64,000 nt of DNA from assembly GCF_011947225.1 (NCBI RefSeq), contig NZ_JAATVW010000001.1:124001-188000 (forward strand). The letters run 5' to 3'. The first letter of the stretch is position 1; each line of letters starts with the position of its first letter. Source of the DNA: Planosporangium flavigriseum. GTDB lineage: Bacteria; Actinomycetota; Actinomycetes; Mycobacteriales; Micromonosporaceae. The position numbers and the translations under genes are program-made. Of the stretch, positions 45,047-53,858 are shown in pieces. A model generated the notes under the pieces. That model was not told the origin of the DNA. It worked only from the letters and a program-made list of their open reading frames with translations, and ran no database searches.

Positions 45047-45810
45047 CGCTGTCTACCGAGGACGAGCTCGGCGGTATCGGCGCGTAGCCCCAGCCGGAGG
45101 GTCGTGAGTGGGAGCACCTCATCGGGCGCGATGTTGGCGAGGTTGACCTCGTGCCCGAACCGGTTGATCAGCCAGGCCTGCTGGTCCTTGCGCGGCGATT
45201 CGAACAGGACGCGGTCGAGGCCGGCCGCGTCGACGGCCGCGTCGATGATGTCCGGCCGTGGGCAGCCGGATCCGTCGTAGACGCCGACCGTGCCGCTCTC
45301 GCGGCCCTCGGTGATGACCCAGGTCGCTCCGGCCTCGATGTCCTCGGCGATCTCGTCGTGCCATTGGCGGGCCGACAGGACCACCCGGGCGTCCTTGACT
45401 CCGGTCTCAGCGAGCACCGTGAAATTCTCGGCGGCCTTCTTGATGAGCTCACGCTTGTCGTCGAGCGGCATCGGCGCGACCCCGCGCGAAACCTCAACCG
45501 CGTCGAAGCCCACGCGCTCCGCCCAGGCGAGGCACTCGTCGGTCTTGCCCTGCGACCACGCCAACTCCAGCAACGTGCCGCCGAGGCAGCAGGCGACGTC
45601 ATGCTCGTGGAGATAGCCGATTTTCCGGTCGAGCCCCCGGTCGATGTACGCAGTGCCCCAGCCGAACTTCCACACGTCAACGTGCTCGCCCACGCCGTCG
45701 AGGAGCGCGGCGGTCGCCTGCGGGGTCAGTCCCTTGTCGAGCACATGGGTAAGCCCCGCGTTGCGGGGCTTACCAGCGCGAGGCGGCAACGACAGAAAAG
45801 AAGGACCCAC
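45043..45810 (-). CDS. Phosphosulfolactate synthase (ComA)-like enzyme
   Basis: 255 residues from GTG 45810. The 18-codon N-terminus is short, then the ComA pattern begins: GLTHVLDKGLTP, VDVWKFGWGTAYI, CCLGGTLLELAWSQGK, GFDAVEVSRGVAPMPLDDKRELI (in parts), ARQWHDEIAEDIEAGATWVITEGRESG (in parts), and VLFESPRKDQQAWLI. This TIM-barrel family adds sulfite to phosphoenolpyruvate in coenzyme M or sulfolactate routes, and related members act on other substrates. The GTG follows a putative -10 by 7 bases with no ribosome site, so it may be a leaderless message. It heads the coupled six- or seven-gene operon. Longer upstream frame to 46353 is antisense to the next gene. Confidence 0.82.
   Translation of the reverse strand: MGPSFLSLPPRAGKPRNAGLTHVLDKGLTPQATAALLDGVGEHVDVWKFGWGTAYIDRGLDRKIGYLHEHDVACCLGGTLLELAWSQGKTDECLAWAERVGFDAVEVSRGVAPMPLDDKRELIKKAAENFTVLAETGVKDARVVLSARQWHDEIAEDIEAGATWVITEGRESGTVGVYDGSGCPRPDIIDAAVDAAGLDRVLFESPRKDQQAWLINRFGHEVNLANIAPDEVLPLTTLRLGLRADTAELVLGRQR
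45748..45774 (-). other. Near-perfect hairpin inside the 5' end of the ComA-like message
   Basis: GGTAAGCCCCGC (45748-45759) and GCGGGGCTTACC (45763-45774) form a 12-bp perfect stem with a 3-base loop, about 36-62 bases into the coding region. A stem this strong so close to a leaderless start could slow translation or serve as an attenuation or processing element. Confidence 0.55.
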
Positions 45811-45817
45811 GTTGTCT

Positions 45818-45847
45818 ATGCTATGACGACCATTTACTTTAGGACAA
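45818..45847 (-). promoter_or_regulatory. Putative promoter of the ComA/lyase operon
   Basis: On the minus strand TTGTCC (45842-45847) and TAGCAT (45818-45823) are 18 bases apart, and the GTG start codon follows the -10 by seven bases. This fits a leaderless transcript beginning at or next to the GTG. The block is framed by TTGTC (45812-45816) and GACAA (45843-45847) as inverted arms, a possible operator. Confidence 0.5.
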
Positions 45848-45948
45848 GCCACCGCCACGGCTTGATCCAAAGTTCTCCCGGCGACAGGCTCTGATGGCTC
45901 CGCCGTGTGGCACGATCTGCGCGGTCGGGATTGGAAGGCAGGATACCC

Positions 45949-46935
45949 ATGACGAGCAGCCCAGGATCGGCCATCGAGCAGTTCGACGAGGTCGTCGCCG
46001 CGGTCCTGAACAACCCTTCGATCGCCGCGAAGCGCACGATCGGGTTGGTGTCCGAGGTGCTCGGCGCCGTCGGGTGGCTCGACGGACCCGGAGACGACGG
46101 CGCCGCACTCGATGCCGACGGTCGGACCGTCATCGCATGCGGAGAGGCGCTCTGGCCACCGTTCGTGCGGAACGACCCGTTCGGAGCCGGTATCGCGGCG
46201 GTGCTGACGAACGTCAACGACGTCGCCGCCATGGGAGGCATCCCCCTCGGAATCGTCGACACGATCGTCGCCGACGAGGCCACGGCTCGTGCCGCGCTCG
46301 AGGGAATGCGGTACGCGGCCGAGCTGTACCGGGTCCCGATCGTCGGCGGGCACCTCACAATTTCAGCCACAGACCCGTCGATCTCGGCGTTCGCCGTGGG
46401 GTCCGCGGGCGCGGTACTGTCCACCACCAACGTCCGCGCCGGACAGGATCTCGTCGTCGCCGCGTGCACCGAGGGCACCATGCGCGACGACTTCCCGTTC
46501 TTCCCCTCCTTCGAGGAGCGCGGCCCGCACCTCGCCGACGACATCCGACTGCTCCGCGAAATCGCAGATGCCAAGCTCGCGGTGGCCGCTAAGGACATCA
46601 GCATGGCCGGACTCGTAGGCTCGCTGGCAATGCTCCTGGAATGGGGGACCTTCGGGGCAACCGTCGATCTCGAGGCTCTTCCCGCTCCCCGCGGCGTGCC
46701 GCTGGCACGCTGGTGCAACTGCTTCCCGTGTTACGGGTTCCTGCTCACCTGCGAGCCCGATCGCACCGAGGAGTGCGTGGACCGCTTCACCTCGCGCGGC
46801 TTGTCGGCAGCCCGGGTGGGCGGGATCGACACCACCGGCCTGATCGTTCTCGAGGCCGGCGAGCGTTCGCAGACCGTGGTCGACCTGACGCAGACCACGG
46901 TGACCGGCCTTCAGCCCCGGCACCGTGCCGGCTGA
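45949..46935 (+). CDS. AIR synthase-related protein, Sll0787 family
   Basis: 328 residues from ATG 45949; the frame opens at 45907 but AAGGCAGG sits upstream of the later ATG. It resembles the PurM/SelD/HypE ATP-binding fold: GDDGAALDADGRTVIACGEALWPPF (in parts) for the phosphate-binding N-terminus, FGAGIAAVLTNVNDVAAMGG, the PurM-type dimer helix, VGGHLTIS, and AAKDISMAGLVGSLAMLLEWG as in the D(I/M)S.GG.. motif. In Nit1C of M. smegmatis the equivalent domain is fused to the GNAT. It is thought to activate a substrate with ATP, but the reaction is unproven. It diverges from the ComA/lyase operon across ~140 bases. Confidence 0.86.
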   Translation: MTSSPGSAIEQFDEVVAAVLNNPSIAAKRTIGLVSEVLGAVGWLDGPGDDGAALDADGRTVIACGEALWPPFVRNDPFGAGIAAVLTNVNDVAAMGGIPLGIVDTIVADEATARAALEGMRYAAELYRVPIVGGHLTISATDPSISAFAVGSAGAVLSTTNVRAGQDLVVAACTEGTMRDDFPFFPSFEERGPHLADDIRLLREIADAKLAVAAKDISMAGLVGSLAMLLEWGTFGATVDLEALPAPRGVPLARWCNCFPCYGFLLTCEPDRTEECVDRFTSRGLSAARVGGIDTTGLIVLEAGERSQTVVDLTQTTVTGLQPRHRAG

Positions 46936-47084
46936 GAGCGGCGCCACGGCGATCGCGGGATCCACCTGCCACCGCTCCTGATCGCCCCGCTACCGGAGAT
47001 CCTCGACAGCCACAACCACGACACGGCGTCCGTACTCAGCAATCGTTACGTAGATGACCGGCAAAGAGTCGTTGAGCTGGGACG

Positions 47085-47732
47085 TCAGTCGGTATCTCCG
47101 TACAGCGAACCCGTCAATTCCTTCCGTCCACTTTGGACGTGGATTCTCATGGCCGACTCCGCCCGGTCTCCGTCACCATCGCGAATCGCCTGCACTATGG
47201 CGCTGACCTCGAGATAGGAACGATTGATGCGGCCCGCACGCCGCCCGACGATGCGCCCCAGAGCCTGACGTTGGATGTGAAGAATCAGGAGATTGTAGTG
47301 CTCGACGAGCCGATCGTTGTTCGCGCCAACAAATATGAGGCGATGAAGGGCCTCGTCTGACGCCAGATACTGCTCGACGTCCTGCACCTCAACAAAGTGC
47401 TTCATGAGCTGCATCATGTCCTCGAGCTCAACGATGACGTCCTTGCTTCCGCGTATCGCACAAAGTCTGGCCGCCATCCCTTCAATGCCCTCTCGCACCT
47501 CGTAGAGGTTCGTCACGTCTGTCCGCGTGAATCCCCGGACAAATGTTCCCCTACGTCGCTCGATCGTCACGAGGGAAGCGATCTCAAGTGCCTTGAGCGC
47601 CTCCCGAACAGGCTGGCGGCTAACCCCGAACTCCCTGGCCAGTCTTTGTTCGGAGAGCTTTTCACCGGGCTCGAGATCGCCGGAGATAATCCTTTCTTGA
47701 AGCGACCTGACGATCTCGTCTTTCATTGCCAT
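47085..47732 (-). CDS. GntR-family regulator with FCD ligand-binding domain
   Basis: 215 residues from ATG 47732. The winged helix (KDEIVRSLQERIISGDLEPGEKLSEQRLAREFGVSRQPVREALKALE, in parts) is followed by the all-helical FCD domain with the metal-type residues (LYEVREGIEGMAARL, LIFVGANNDRLVEH, IVQAIRDGDGDRAESAMRIHV). FadR-like members bind carboxylate ligands, often through a metal. The palindrome GGTGTTAAACACC lies immediately in front of the ATG, which suggests autorepression. It stands between the Sll0787-type gene and the ABC importer, so it could control either. A longer frame to 47777 is possible but has no site. Confidence 0.88.
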   Translation of the reverse strand: MAMKDEIVRSLQERIISGDLEPGEKLSEQRLAREFGVSRQPVREALKALEIASLVTIERRRGTFVRGFTRTDVTNLYEVREGIEGMAARLCAIRGSKDVIVELEDMMQLMKHFVEVQDVEQYLASDEALHRLIFVGANNDRLVEHYNLLILHIQRQALGRIVGRRAGRINRSYLEVSAIVQAIRDGDGDRAESAMRIHVQSGRKELTGSLYGDTD

Positions 47733-47745
47733 GGTGTTAAACACC
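47733..47745. promoter_or_regulatory. Palindromic operator candidate before the GntR gene
   Basis: GGTGTTAAACACC is a perfect 13-base palindrome abutting the start codon. Its position would block both the promoter and ribosome entry, as expected of an autorepressor site. Confidence 0.5.
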
Positions 47746-48219
47746 GGCCTTCGCGTGTGTGGGAGCTTCCCCCGCATGCCGGGGTGTTATGCAATCTGCT
47801 GGAAGCGTAGCGGTTTCGCAGCCAATCCGACGACATCTAGTTCGGCGACCGCTGCCATTGTCGCATGGTCAGCGTCCCCGCCGTCCGCGGTAGGCGCGCC
47901 GGAACAGACATAGACATGAATCCTGGCACCAGGCACGACGAGCAACCGGCACCTCTCCCCTGGCACCGCAGCGGGCCGTCACATCCGCTGGCGATCATGT
48001 TGTCCAGCCGCACCCTGATCCCCTCCCGGCCAACGTCGTCTGCACCCACCGCTGGCGACTGCGGTCACACCAGCCGCGCCTGGCCGGTCGTCGAGCGCTA
48101 CCGCCCCACACCCACCGCAGAAACGTTGGCACGTCACCCGGCTCCCGGTCGGACTCGGCGTCGGAGTCCTGGTCCACCGCCGGCCTAGACGACCTCCGTC
48201 CAACCCTTGAAATGGCAAA
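47746..48219. other. Intergenic stretch without a convincing gene
   Basis: About 470 bases upstream of the GntR gene and downstream of the importer operon. Several 60-107 codon open frames exist on both strands, but they have no ribosome site, biased amino-acid composition and no recognisable domain. It probably holds the GntR promoter. Confidence 0.5.
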
Positions 48220-48256
48220 CTCCCGTTGAGAAGCTCCAGGAGCTTCTCAACGGGAG
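48220..48256 (-). terminator. Long perfect hairpin ending the ABC importer operon
   Basis: CTCCCGTTGAGAAGCTCC (48220-48237) pairs fully with GGAGCTTCTCAACGGGAG (48239-48256) around a single central base, an 18-bp dyad. It lies ~135 bases beyond the stop of the minus-strand ATPase gene. Dyad symmetry this perfect could also be a regulator site. Confidence 0.65.
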
Positions 48257-48391
48257 CAGCATCGCCGGCCGTCGGAGCCATCAGGGTTTACGGAAGGCCG
48301 TCCCGATCCGTAGCGGAACAGGACGGCACTCACCACTTTCACGGCCTGATTCCCGGGGCGGAGAGTAAGCGCACCTGTCCTGACGGAGCCG

Positions 48392-49190
<799 letters not shown>

Positions 49191-49207
<17 letters not shown>

Positions 49208-49856
49208 AGCGGCGCTCCAGTCGTCGAATAAGCAAGGAAGCGGGGAAGCTGATTATCATGAAAAGTAGGCCTGCCAGCGTAAGGGGCTCCAGGTAACGGA
49301 AACTGTTACCGCCGACCTTCATGGCCGCTGCCAACAGTTCAACCACGGTGATCGCCGATAGGATGGCCGAGTCCTTGAACATCTGGAGGAAGTAGTTCCC
49401 CAGCACCGGGACCATCGTCCGCACCGCTTGCGGCAGGATGATGCGCAGCCACTTGCGGCGAGCACCGAGCCCCAAGGCGGCAACCGCCTCCCACTGCCCG
49501 GTCGGCACGCCCTCAATTCCTGCCCGGTACACCTCGGCGGTATATGCGCTGTAGTTCAGCCCGATGACGATGACTCCCGTGACGAACGGGCTCAACGTAA
49601 TCCCGTACTGCGGCAGTACGAAGAAGGCGACGTACGCCTGGATCAGCAGCGGGGTTCCGCGCATGAACTGAACATAAAATCCGAGGACAGGTGCCAGTAC
49701 CGGAATTTTCTGGAATCTCAGTACGGCAGCTATCAGCCCAACGATAAGGGCTATAGAGATGCCACACAGCGTCAGCTTGACCGTTACGACAAGACCCTGT
49801 AACAGCTCAGGAAGTACCGACATGGCGAATTCGTTGTCCCACGTCATTATGCTCAC
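49191..49856 (-). CDS. ABC importer permease, EhuD-like
   Basis: 221 residues, GTG 49856 overlapping the preceding stop; an ATG at 49847 is also possible with GGAGG 12 bases upstream. It has about five hydrophobic spans of the HisM/GlnP type, with the EAA loop EAVAALGLGARRKWLRIILPQAVR and YVQFMRGTPLLIQ after the first helix. It pairs with the next permease and the ATPase. GTG/ATG choice matters little for function. Confidence 0.9.
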
Positions 49857-50545
49857 TCACCTCCCATTACAGGCTGGAGCCGGCGCGGTCGGGCAACTGA
49901 CCTGCGACTCAAGGAAAATCGCCGTTCGAGCCACTTCGTGAAGAGACCGAGGAGCCACGAGAGCGCGAAGTAGATCACCAGCAGGGTTAAAAAGATCGCC
50001 ACCGTCTCGCCCGTTTTCGAGCGGGCCCACTGCGCCCTGAACGTCAGGTCCGCAATCGTGACAAGCGACAACAGAGACGTGTTCTTCAGCAGATCGATCA
50101 TGACGTTACCGAAGGGCGGCAACATCGCCGGGATGGATTGCGGGATCAGGACGCGCCGCATTCTTAGCCATGGACCCATGCCCAAGGCGATTGCCACTTC
50201 GGTCTGCCCCTTCGGGCGAGACTTGATCACCCCACGCACGATCTCGCCGGCATAGCACCCGCCATTAAGACCGAGCGTGAGCACCGCTGCCGCCAGGGGA
50301 ACGAGGTTGATACCAAAAAGCGGAAGTGCGTAGAAGAACCAGAATATCTGTATGACCAAGGACGTTCCGCGGAAGATCTCGACGATCACCGTGGCCGGCC
50401 AATGCACGAACCAGTGCCGTGAGAGGCGCGCGAGCCCGGTGACGAATGCCACCACTACGACCAGAATCGACGAGAGGACGGTGACGAGTAGTGTGATCCC
50501 GAGGCCCCTGAGGAGCAGTGGAGCGTACTCGACGACTGCGCCCAT
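49853..50545 (-). CDS. ABC importer permease, EhuC-like
   Basis: 230 residues, ATG 50545. Five or so spans, IVEIFRGTSLVIQIFWFFYALP in the RGT region, GGCYAGEIVRGVIKS and the ATPase-docking loop EVAIALGMGPWLRMRRVLIPQSI. It overlaps the second permease gene by 4 bases (GTGA). Together they form a heterodimeric channel for the periplasmic-type binding lipoprotein encoded upstream. Confidence 0.9.
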   Translation of the reverse strand: MGAVVEYAPLLLRGLGITLLVTVLSSILVVVVAFVTGLARLSRHWFVHWPATVIVEIFRGTSLVIQIFWFFYALPLFGINLVPLAAAVLTLGLNGGCYAGEIVRGVIKSRPKGQTEVAIALGMGPWLRMRRVLIPQSIPAMLPPFGNVMIDLLKNTSLLSLVTIADLTFRAQWARSKTGETVAIFLTLLVIYFALSWLLGLFTKWLERRFSLSRRSVARPRRLQPVMGGE

Positions 50546-50639
50546 GCTTGCTGCTCATTTCTCTTCGAGGATGTCGCGCAGTTGGGACGCGACCGCAGAA
50601 CCCCTGCGACACGTCCCAACTGCTTACACCGGGGTTGAA

Positions 50640-51533
50640 TTAGCCAGCGGTCTTGCACATTTCGGCAGTTGTCACGCCCTTGACGGCCTCGGGGTCGAAC
50701 CCGAACTTCTTCATGAGTTCCACGTACTCGGTCGTCGCCTTGAACTTGTTCAGCTCTTCGTTGTAGGCCTTGAGAAGTTCAGTGTCGGTCGTGCGGAATG
50801 CGACACCGGCACCGGTGACGGGCGAGTCCTTGGGCGGCTCGGTAACGTCGAAGCTCTTGTCGTCCTTGACGAGCTGCCGGAGCGACAGGGTGGTGTAGAA
50901 GTACGCGTCAGCGCGCTTGGCCTTTACGGCCTCAAGCCCACTCCGGGGGTCGTTGACCGTGACGAGCTGCCCCGCGGTCACGCCTGCCTTTTTGAGCACG
51001 CCCTCTTCGAAGGTTCCCGGCAGCACAGCGATCTTCAGGTCCTTGTTGGCGACACCGTCAGCGATCGACTTGATGTTGCGTGGATTTCCGGCAGGCACCC
51101 CGAATGCCATCGTGGAGACGATGTCGGGCTCCGAGAACAAAACCTGCTTACAACGCGACTCTTTGATTACCATGCCGGCGGCCACGACATCCCAACGCTG
51201 AGCCGCAAGACCGGGGATCATGGCATCGTAGGTCGTCACGACGCCATCCTTGATTTCGATCCCGAGGCGCTTCAGCACCGCGCGCAGAATCTCCGGCGAC
51301 GCTCCGGTCACCTTCCCGTCCGCGAGGATCTGCGAGTACGGCGGCGCGTCAGCGACAGCGACCTTAATACCCTCTTTCCGGTACGTGTCGATCGACTTGG
51401 GACCCTTGTCCGCGCTGCCGGCGCCGGGCGCGGTGCCACTGGATGCGCAGGCAGCGGCCGACCAGGCCAGGAGAAGGCCTGCCATGACAGTGCCAATAGC
51501 ACGGCGGGTTGGACGTAAACCGTTTCTCGTCAT
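50640..51533 (-). CDS. ABC importer substrate-binding lipoprotein, EhuB-like
   Basis: 297 residues, ATG 51533. Signal peptide with RRAIGTVMAGLLLAWSAAAC, where the Cys gives a weak lipobox. The type II binding fold follows (IKVAVADAPPYSQIL, GDV-like WDVVAAGMVIKESRCKQVLFSEPDI, LKIAVLPGTFEEGVLKKAGV, KRADAYFYTTLSLRQLV), typical of family 3 solute-binding proteins and near EhuB of the ectoine importer. No ectoine-degrading genes are nearby. The solute may instead be the compound broken down by the following hydrolase, amidohydrolase and monooxygenase genes, or a cluster substrate. Confidence 0.9.
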   Translation of the reverse strand: MTRNGLRPTRRAIGTVMAGLLLAWSAAACASSGTAPGAGSADKGPKSIDTYRKEGIKVAVADAPPYSQILADGKVTGASPEILRAVLKRLGIEIKDGVVTTYDAMIPGLAAQRWDVVAAGMVIKESRCKQVLFSEPDIVSTMAFGVPAGNPRNIKSIADGVANKDLKIAVLPGTFEEGVLKKAGVTAGQLVTVNDPRSGLEAVKAKRADAYFYTTLSLRQLVKDDKSFDVTEPPKDSPVTGAGVAFRTTDTELLKAYNEELNKFKATTEYVELMKKFGFDPEAVKGVTTAEMCKTAG

Positions 51534-51792
51534 GCTGATTTCCCATCCTCTTAAGCGGCCGCAACCACTGTGATGTCCGTTACCATTCCAGAATTGGTCG
51601 CGTTTTGATTACGGCGTGTGCGGTTGTTGAAGGCGTGCGATGCGCCGAACATGTGCGTGCGCGGCGCCGCCAGTTAGGTCCTACCGGTTGGTGCAGGTAC
51701 CTTGCCTGTCGCGTCGTAGCGAGACAGCGAAAGCGCCAGCCTGTGAGGCTTTTTCGTGTCCCCCACGAGAAACACGGGCACCGGCGAATTTC

Positions 51793-52581
51793 CTAAGGGA
51801 GGATCGCATCAAGACTCCTCAATTCGGTTGCGCTCTCGTCGAGGTGCCGCCGTAGGTGGTGTGCGAGCACCTCCGGCGCTTCCAGCGGAAGGAGATGTCG
51901 AACCCCGGGGACTACCATGGCCCGGCCCCGCCGCACCGTGCTGGCGAGCAGCCGGCTCATGTCGGGCGTGGACCCGCCATCGTCCGCGCCGGTTATCGCG
52001 AGAACCGGCGCGGTGATCTCGCCTAGCCGCGGCCATAACAGCGCATCCGCGGTCGCGAAGATGCGGTAGCAGGACAAGTAGCTCTCGCGGTCGTTTGATT
52101 TCAACTGCTCAAGCAACTCGTCGGCGAGCGCGGAATCGAGCGCCAGCCAGTCCGGTGAAAACCATCGTGCGACGGCGGCGCGGGCAGCTGTATCCATTTC
52201 CTCCCGAGCCTGCCGATAGCGTTCACCAACCGCCTCTCGCTGCGCCGCGCTCCGATTGCAGACAGAGCTGACCAGACAGAGACTACGAACGCGGTCGGGC
52301 CAGTCCAGCGCAAGCTGCGTCGCGACCATGGCACCCAGGGAGAGACCGACCACGTGCGCCGGCTCAGCGAGGAGTGGCGCCATATCCGCGGCGAGATCCG
52401 CGAGCGTCGTGTCCGGCGAAGCGGCCTCCGAGCCCCCGTGCCCACGTAGGTCGGGGAGGCAGAGCGCGAAGTCGTCCTCAAACGACGGCACCAGCCTGTC
52501 CCACGCGCTCCGGCTCATCCCGACACCGTGCAGGAAGAGTATCGGCGTCCTGCCCCGGCCTCGCCATTCGTAGCTGATCAT
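51793..52581 (-). CDS. Alpha/beta hydrolase, enol-lactonase-like
   Basis: 262 residues, ATG 52581 overlapping the DUF1185 stop (ATGA), so translation is coupled. LFLHGVGMSRSAWD, VVGLSLGAMVATQLAL (nucleophile Ser in GLSLG), a later ITGADDGG with the acidic residue, and VPGVRHLLPLEAPEVLA with the catalytic His form a complete triad. The compact length and sequence resemble PcaD-type 3-oxoadipate enol-lactonases and related C-C or ester hydrolases of aromatic catabolism. The pathway substrate is unknown. It ends the island's minus-strand operon, 260 bases before the importer gene, with no gene between them. Confidence 0.82.
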   Translation of the reverse strand: MISYEWRGRGRTPILFLHGVGMSRSAWDRLVPSFEDDFALCLPDLRGHGGSEAASPDTTLADLAADMAPLLAEPAHVVGLSLGAMVATQLALDWPDRVRSLCLVSSVCNRSAAQREAVGERYRQAREEMDTAARAAVARWFSPDWLALDSALADELLEQLKSNDRESYLSCYRIFATADALLWPRLGEITAPVLAITGADDGGSTPDMSRLLASTVRRGRAMVVPGVRHLLPLEAPEVLAHHLRRHLDESATELRSLDAILP

Positions 52582-53129
52582 CTGCCGGGGGCGAATGCCT
52601 GCAGCCGCGCGTGCGGCCGGCCCTGGCCGGCGGCGGCCAATCCGACGATGATCTCATCTGCCCGAGGCGCGTCGGGGACCCGCGCCTCGACGGACTGGTG
52701 ATGAGAGCGAATGGTCGCGTCCGTCACGTGCTTGAGCGGGATATCGAACACCTGCCCTGCTGGGCTGCGCTTTTCAACCGCCGGAAGCAGCGTCGTCGCG
52801 TTCGCGGCCGTACGGAAGAAGTCGCCGAACTGTAACGTGTGGATCAGCGCGGAGGCGTGCTCGATCTCGCCGTCGAGCCCGACGATCGCGGCCTTTCCAT
52901 AAGCCTCCACCGGCCGGCCAAGCGCCGCTACCACCCGGTCTGCCAGGAGCTTGCCCAGCTGCGGGGCAACCTCATCGATGATGGGCTGAAGGTCCGCAAC
53001 GAACCCCTGGCCATGCCACGGGTTCTCGATCACGGCGAGTACCACCGCGGTCTCCGCGACCGGCTCGACGAGCTTTCCGCCTTCGACAGTGACCTCATCG
53101 CGAATTGTCAGTATCTTACGCAGCTTCAT
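52578..53129 (-). CDS. DUF1185 amino acid synthesis family protein (first copy)
   Basis: 183 residues, ATG 53129 with GGAAGG upstream. AVIENPWHGQGFVADLQP, AYGKAAIVGLDGEIEHASALIHT and RSHHQSVEARVPDAPRADEIIVGLAAA match the PF06684 family (BB2672-like), a trimeric chorismate-mutase-like fold of unknown activity linked to amino-acid or aromatic catabolism. It shares the same framework as the next gene, so the pair arose by duplication, but the two have diverged considerably. They may form a hetero-oligomer. Confidence 0.85.
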   Translation of the reverse strand: MKLRKILTIRDEVTVEGGKLVEPVAETAVVLAVIENPWHGQGFVADLQPIIDEVAPQLGKLLADRVVAALGRPVEAYGKAAIVGLDGEIEHASALIHTLQFGDFFRTAANATTLLPAVEKRSPAGQVFDIPLKHVTDATIRSHHQSVEARVPDAPRADEIIVGLAAAGQGRPHARLQAFAPGR

Positions 53130-53156
53130 CGTGTCACGCCTTCCTTCCGTACGTCT

Positions 53157-53720
53157 CTACTGCTGGTCTGTGGAGCGGTCGCCTATGCGGGCGAAGGGCC
53201 GGCCTCCGGTGGCGGCTGCTGCGATAATCACGATCTCGTCGTTCTTCGGGGCGTCCGGCACGCTCACCTCCACCGTTTGGTAGTGGGAGCGCGTCGTACT
53301 CCTGGTCTTGTGCCAAACGGGAATGACGAGGGAGGTGCCTGCGGACGCTCTCGTATCGGCAAAATTGATAACCGACGTTCCGTTGACAAGGTCGCGAAAG
53401 TGGTCGCCGTAGTGCGGCGTATGAATGAGCGCCGCCCCATGCTCTATCTCGCCGCTCAGACCGACGATCGCCCCCTTGCCGAAGGCTTCCACCTCGTCTG
53501 GACCGCCGAGGACGTCCAGGAGCCGGTCGACCAACCCTTTGGCAATCTCGGGTGCCGTCGCTGCCACCTCAGCGGAAAGATCGGCGACGTATCCATGGCC
53601 GTGCCAGGGGTTACGGACTACGGCCGCCACGGCGCACTTTCGCCAAGGATTGTCGAGCGGTAGTCCAGACTCCGAGAAAGTCTCCTCCAGAACCGTCAGC
53701 CACCGACGGGTCACGACCAC
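53157..53720 (-). CDS. DUF1185 amino acid synthesis family protein (second copy)
   Basis: 187 residues from GTG 53720, with AGGAGG four bases upstream; the frame continues to 53831 without a site. AAVVRNPWHGHGYVADLSA, AFGKGAIVGLSGEIEHGAALIHT and RSHYQTVEVSVPDAPKNDEIVIIAAAA align with the first copy, including the conserved His/Glu positions of GEIEH. It precedes the first copy by 27 bases. The family's reaction is not established. Confidence 0.84.
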   Translation of the reverse strand: MVVTRRWLTVLEETFSESGLPLDNPWRKCAVAAVVRNPWHGHGYVADLSAEVAATAPEIAKGLVDRLLDVLGGPDEVEAFGKGAIVGLSGEIEHGAALIHTPHYGDHFRDLVNGTSVINFADTRASAGTSLVIPVWHKTRSTTRSHYQTVEVSVPDAPKNDEIVIIAAAATGGRPFARIGDRSTDQQ

Positions 53721-53858
53721 GTGTCCTCCTGTTACCTCATCCGAGCGCGACCCATCGAGTCGAACGTTCGCCGTATTTAGGGGCAGGCACTGCTGCCTGT
53801 CGCCGTACTTCAGAGTCTTTTGTTTCCACATCGGACGCTCGCGCCGCTGGCCGAGCGG

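Noticed and set aside
45811-46353. N-terminal extension of the ComA-like frame
   Set aside because: It runs antisense through the AIR-synthase-like gene and lacks family similarity. The ComA fold begins just after GTG 45810.
47865-48281. Small open frames on both strands upstream of the GntR gene
   Set aside because: No ribosome sites, no recognisable domain and biased composition.
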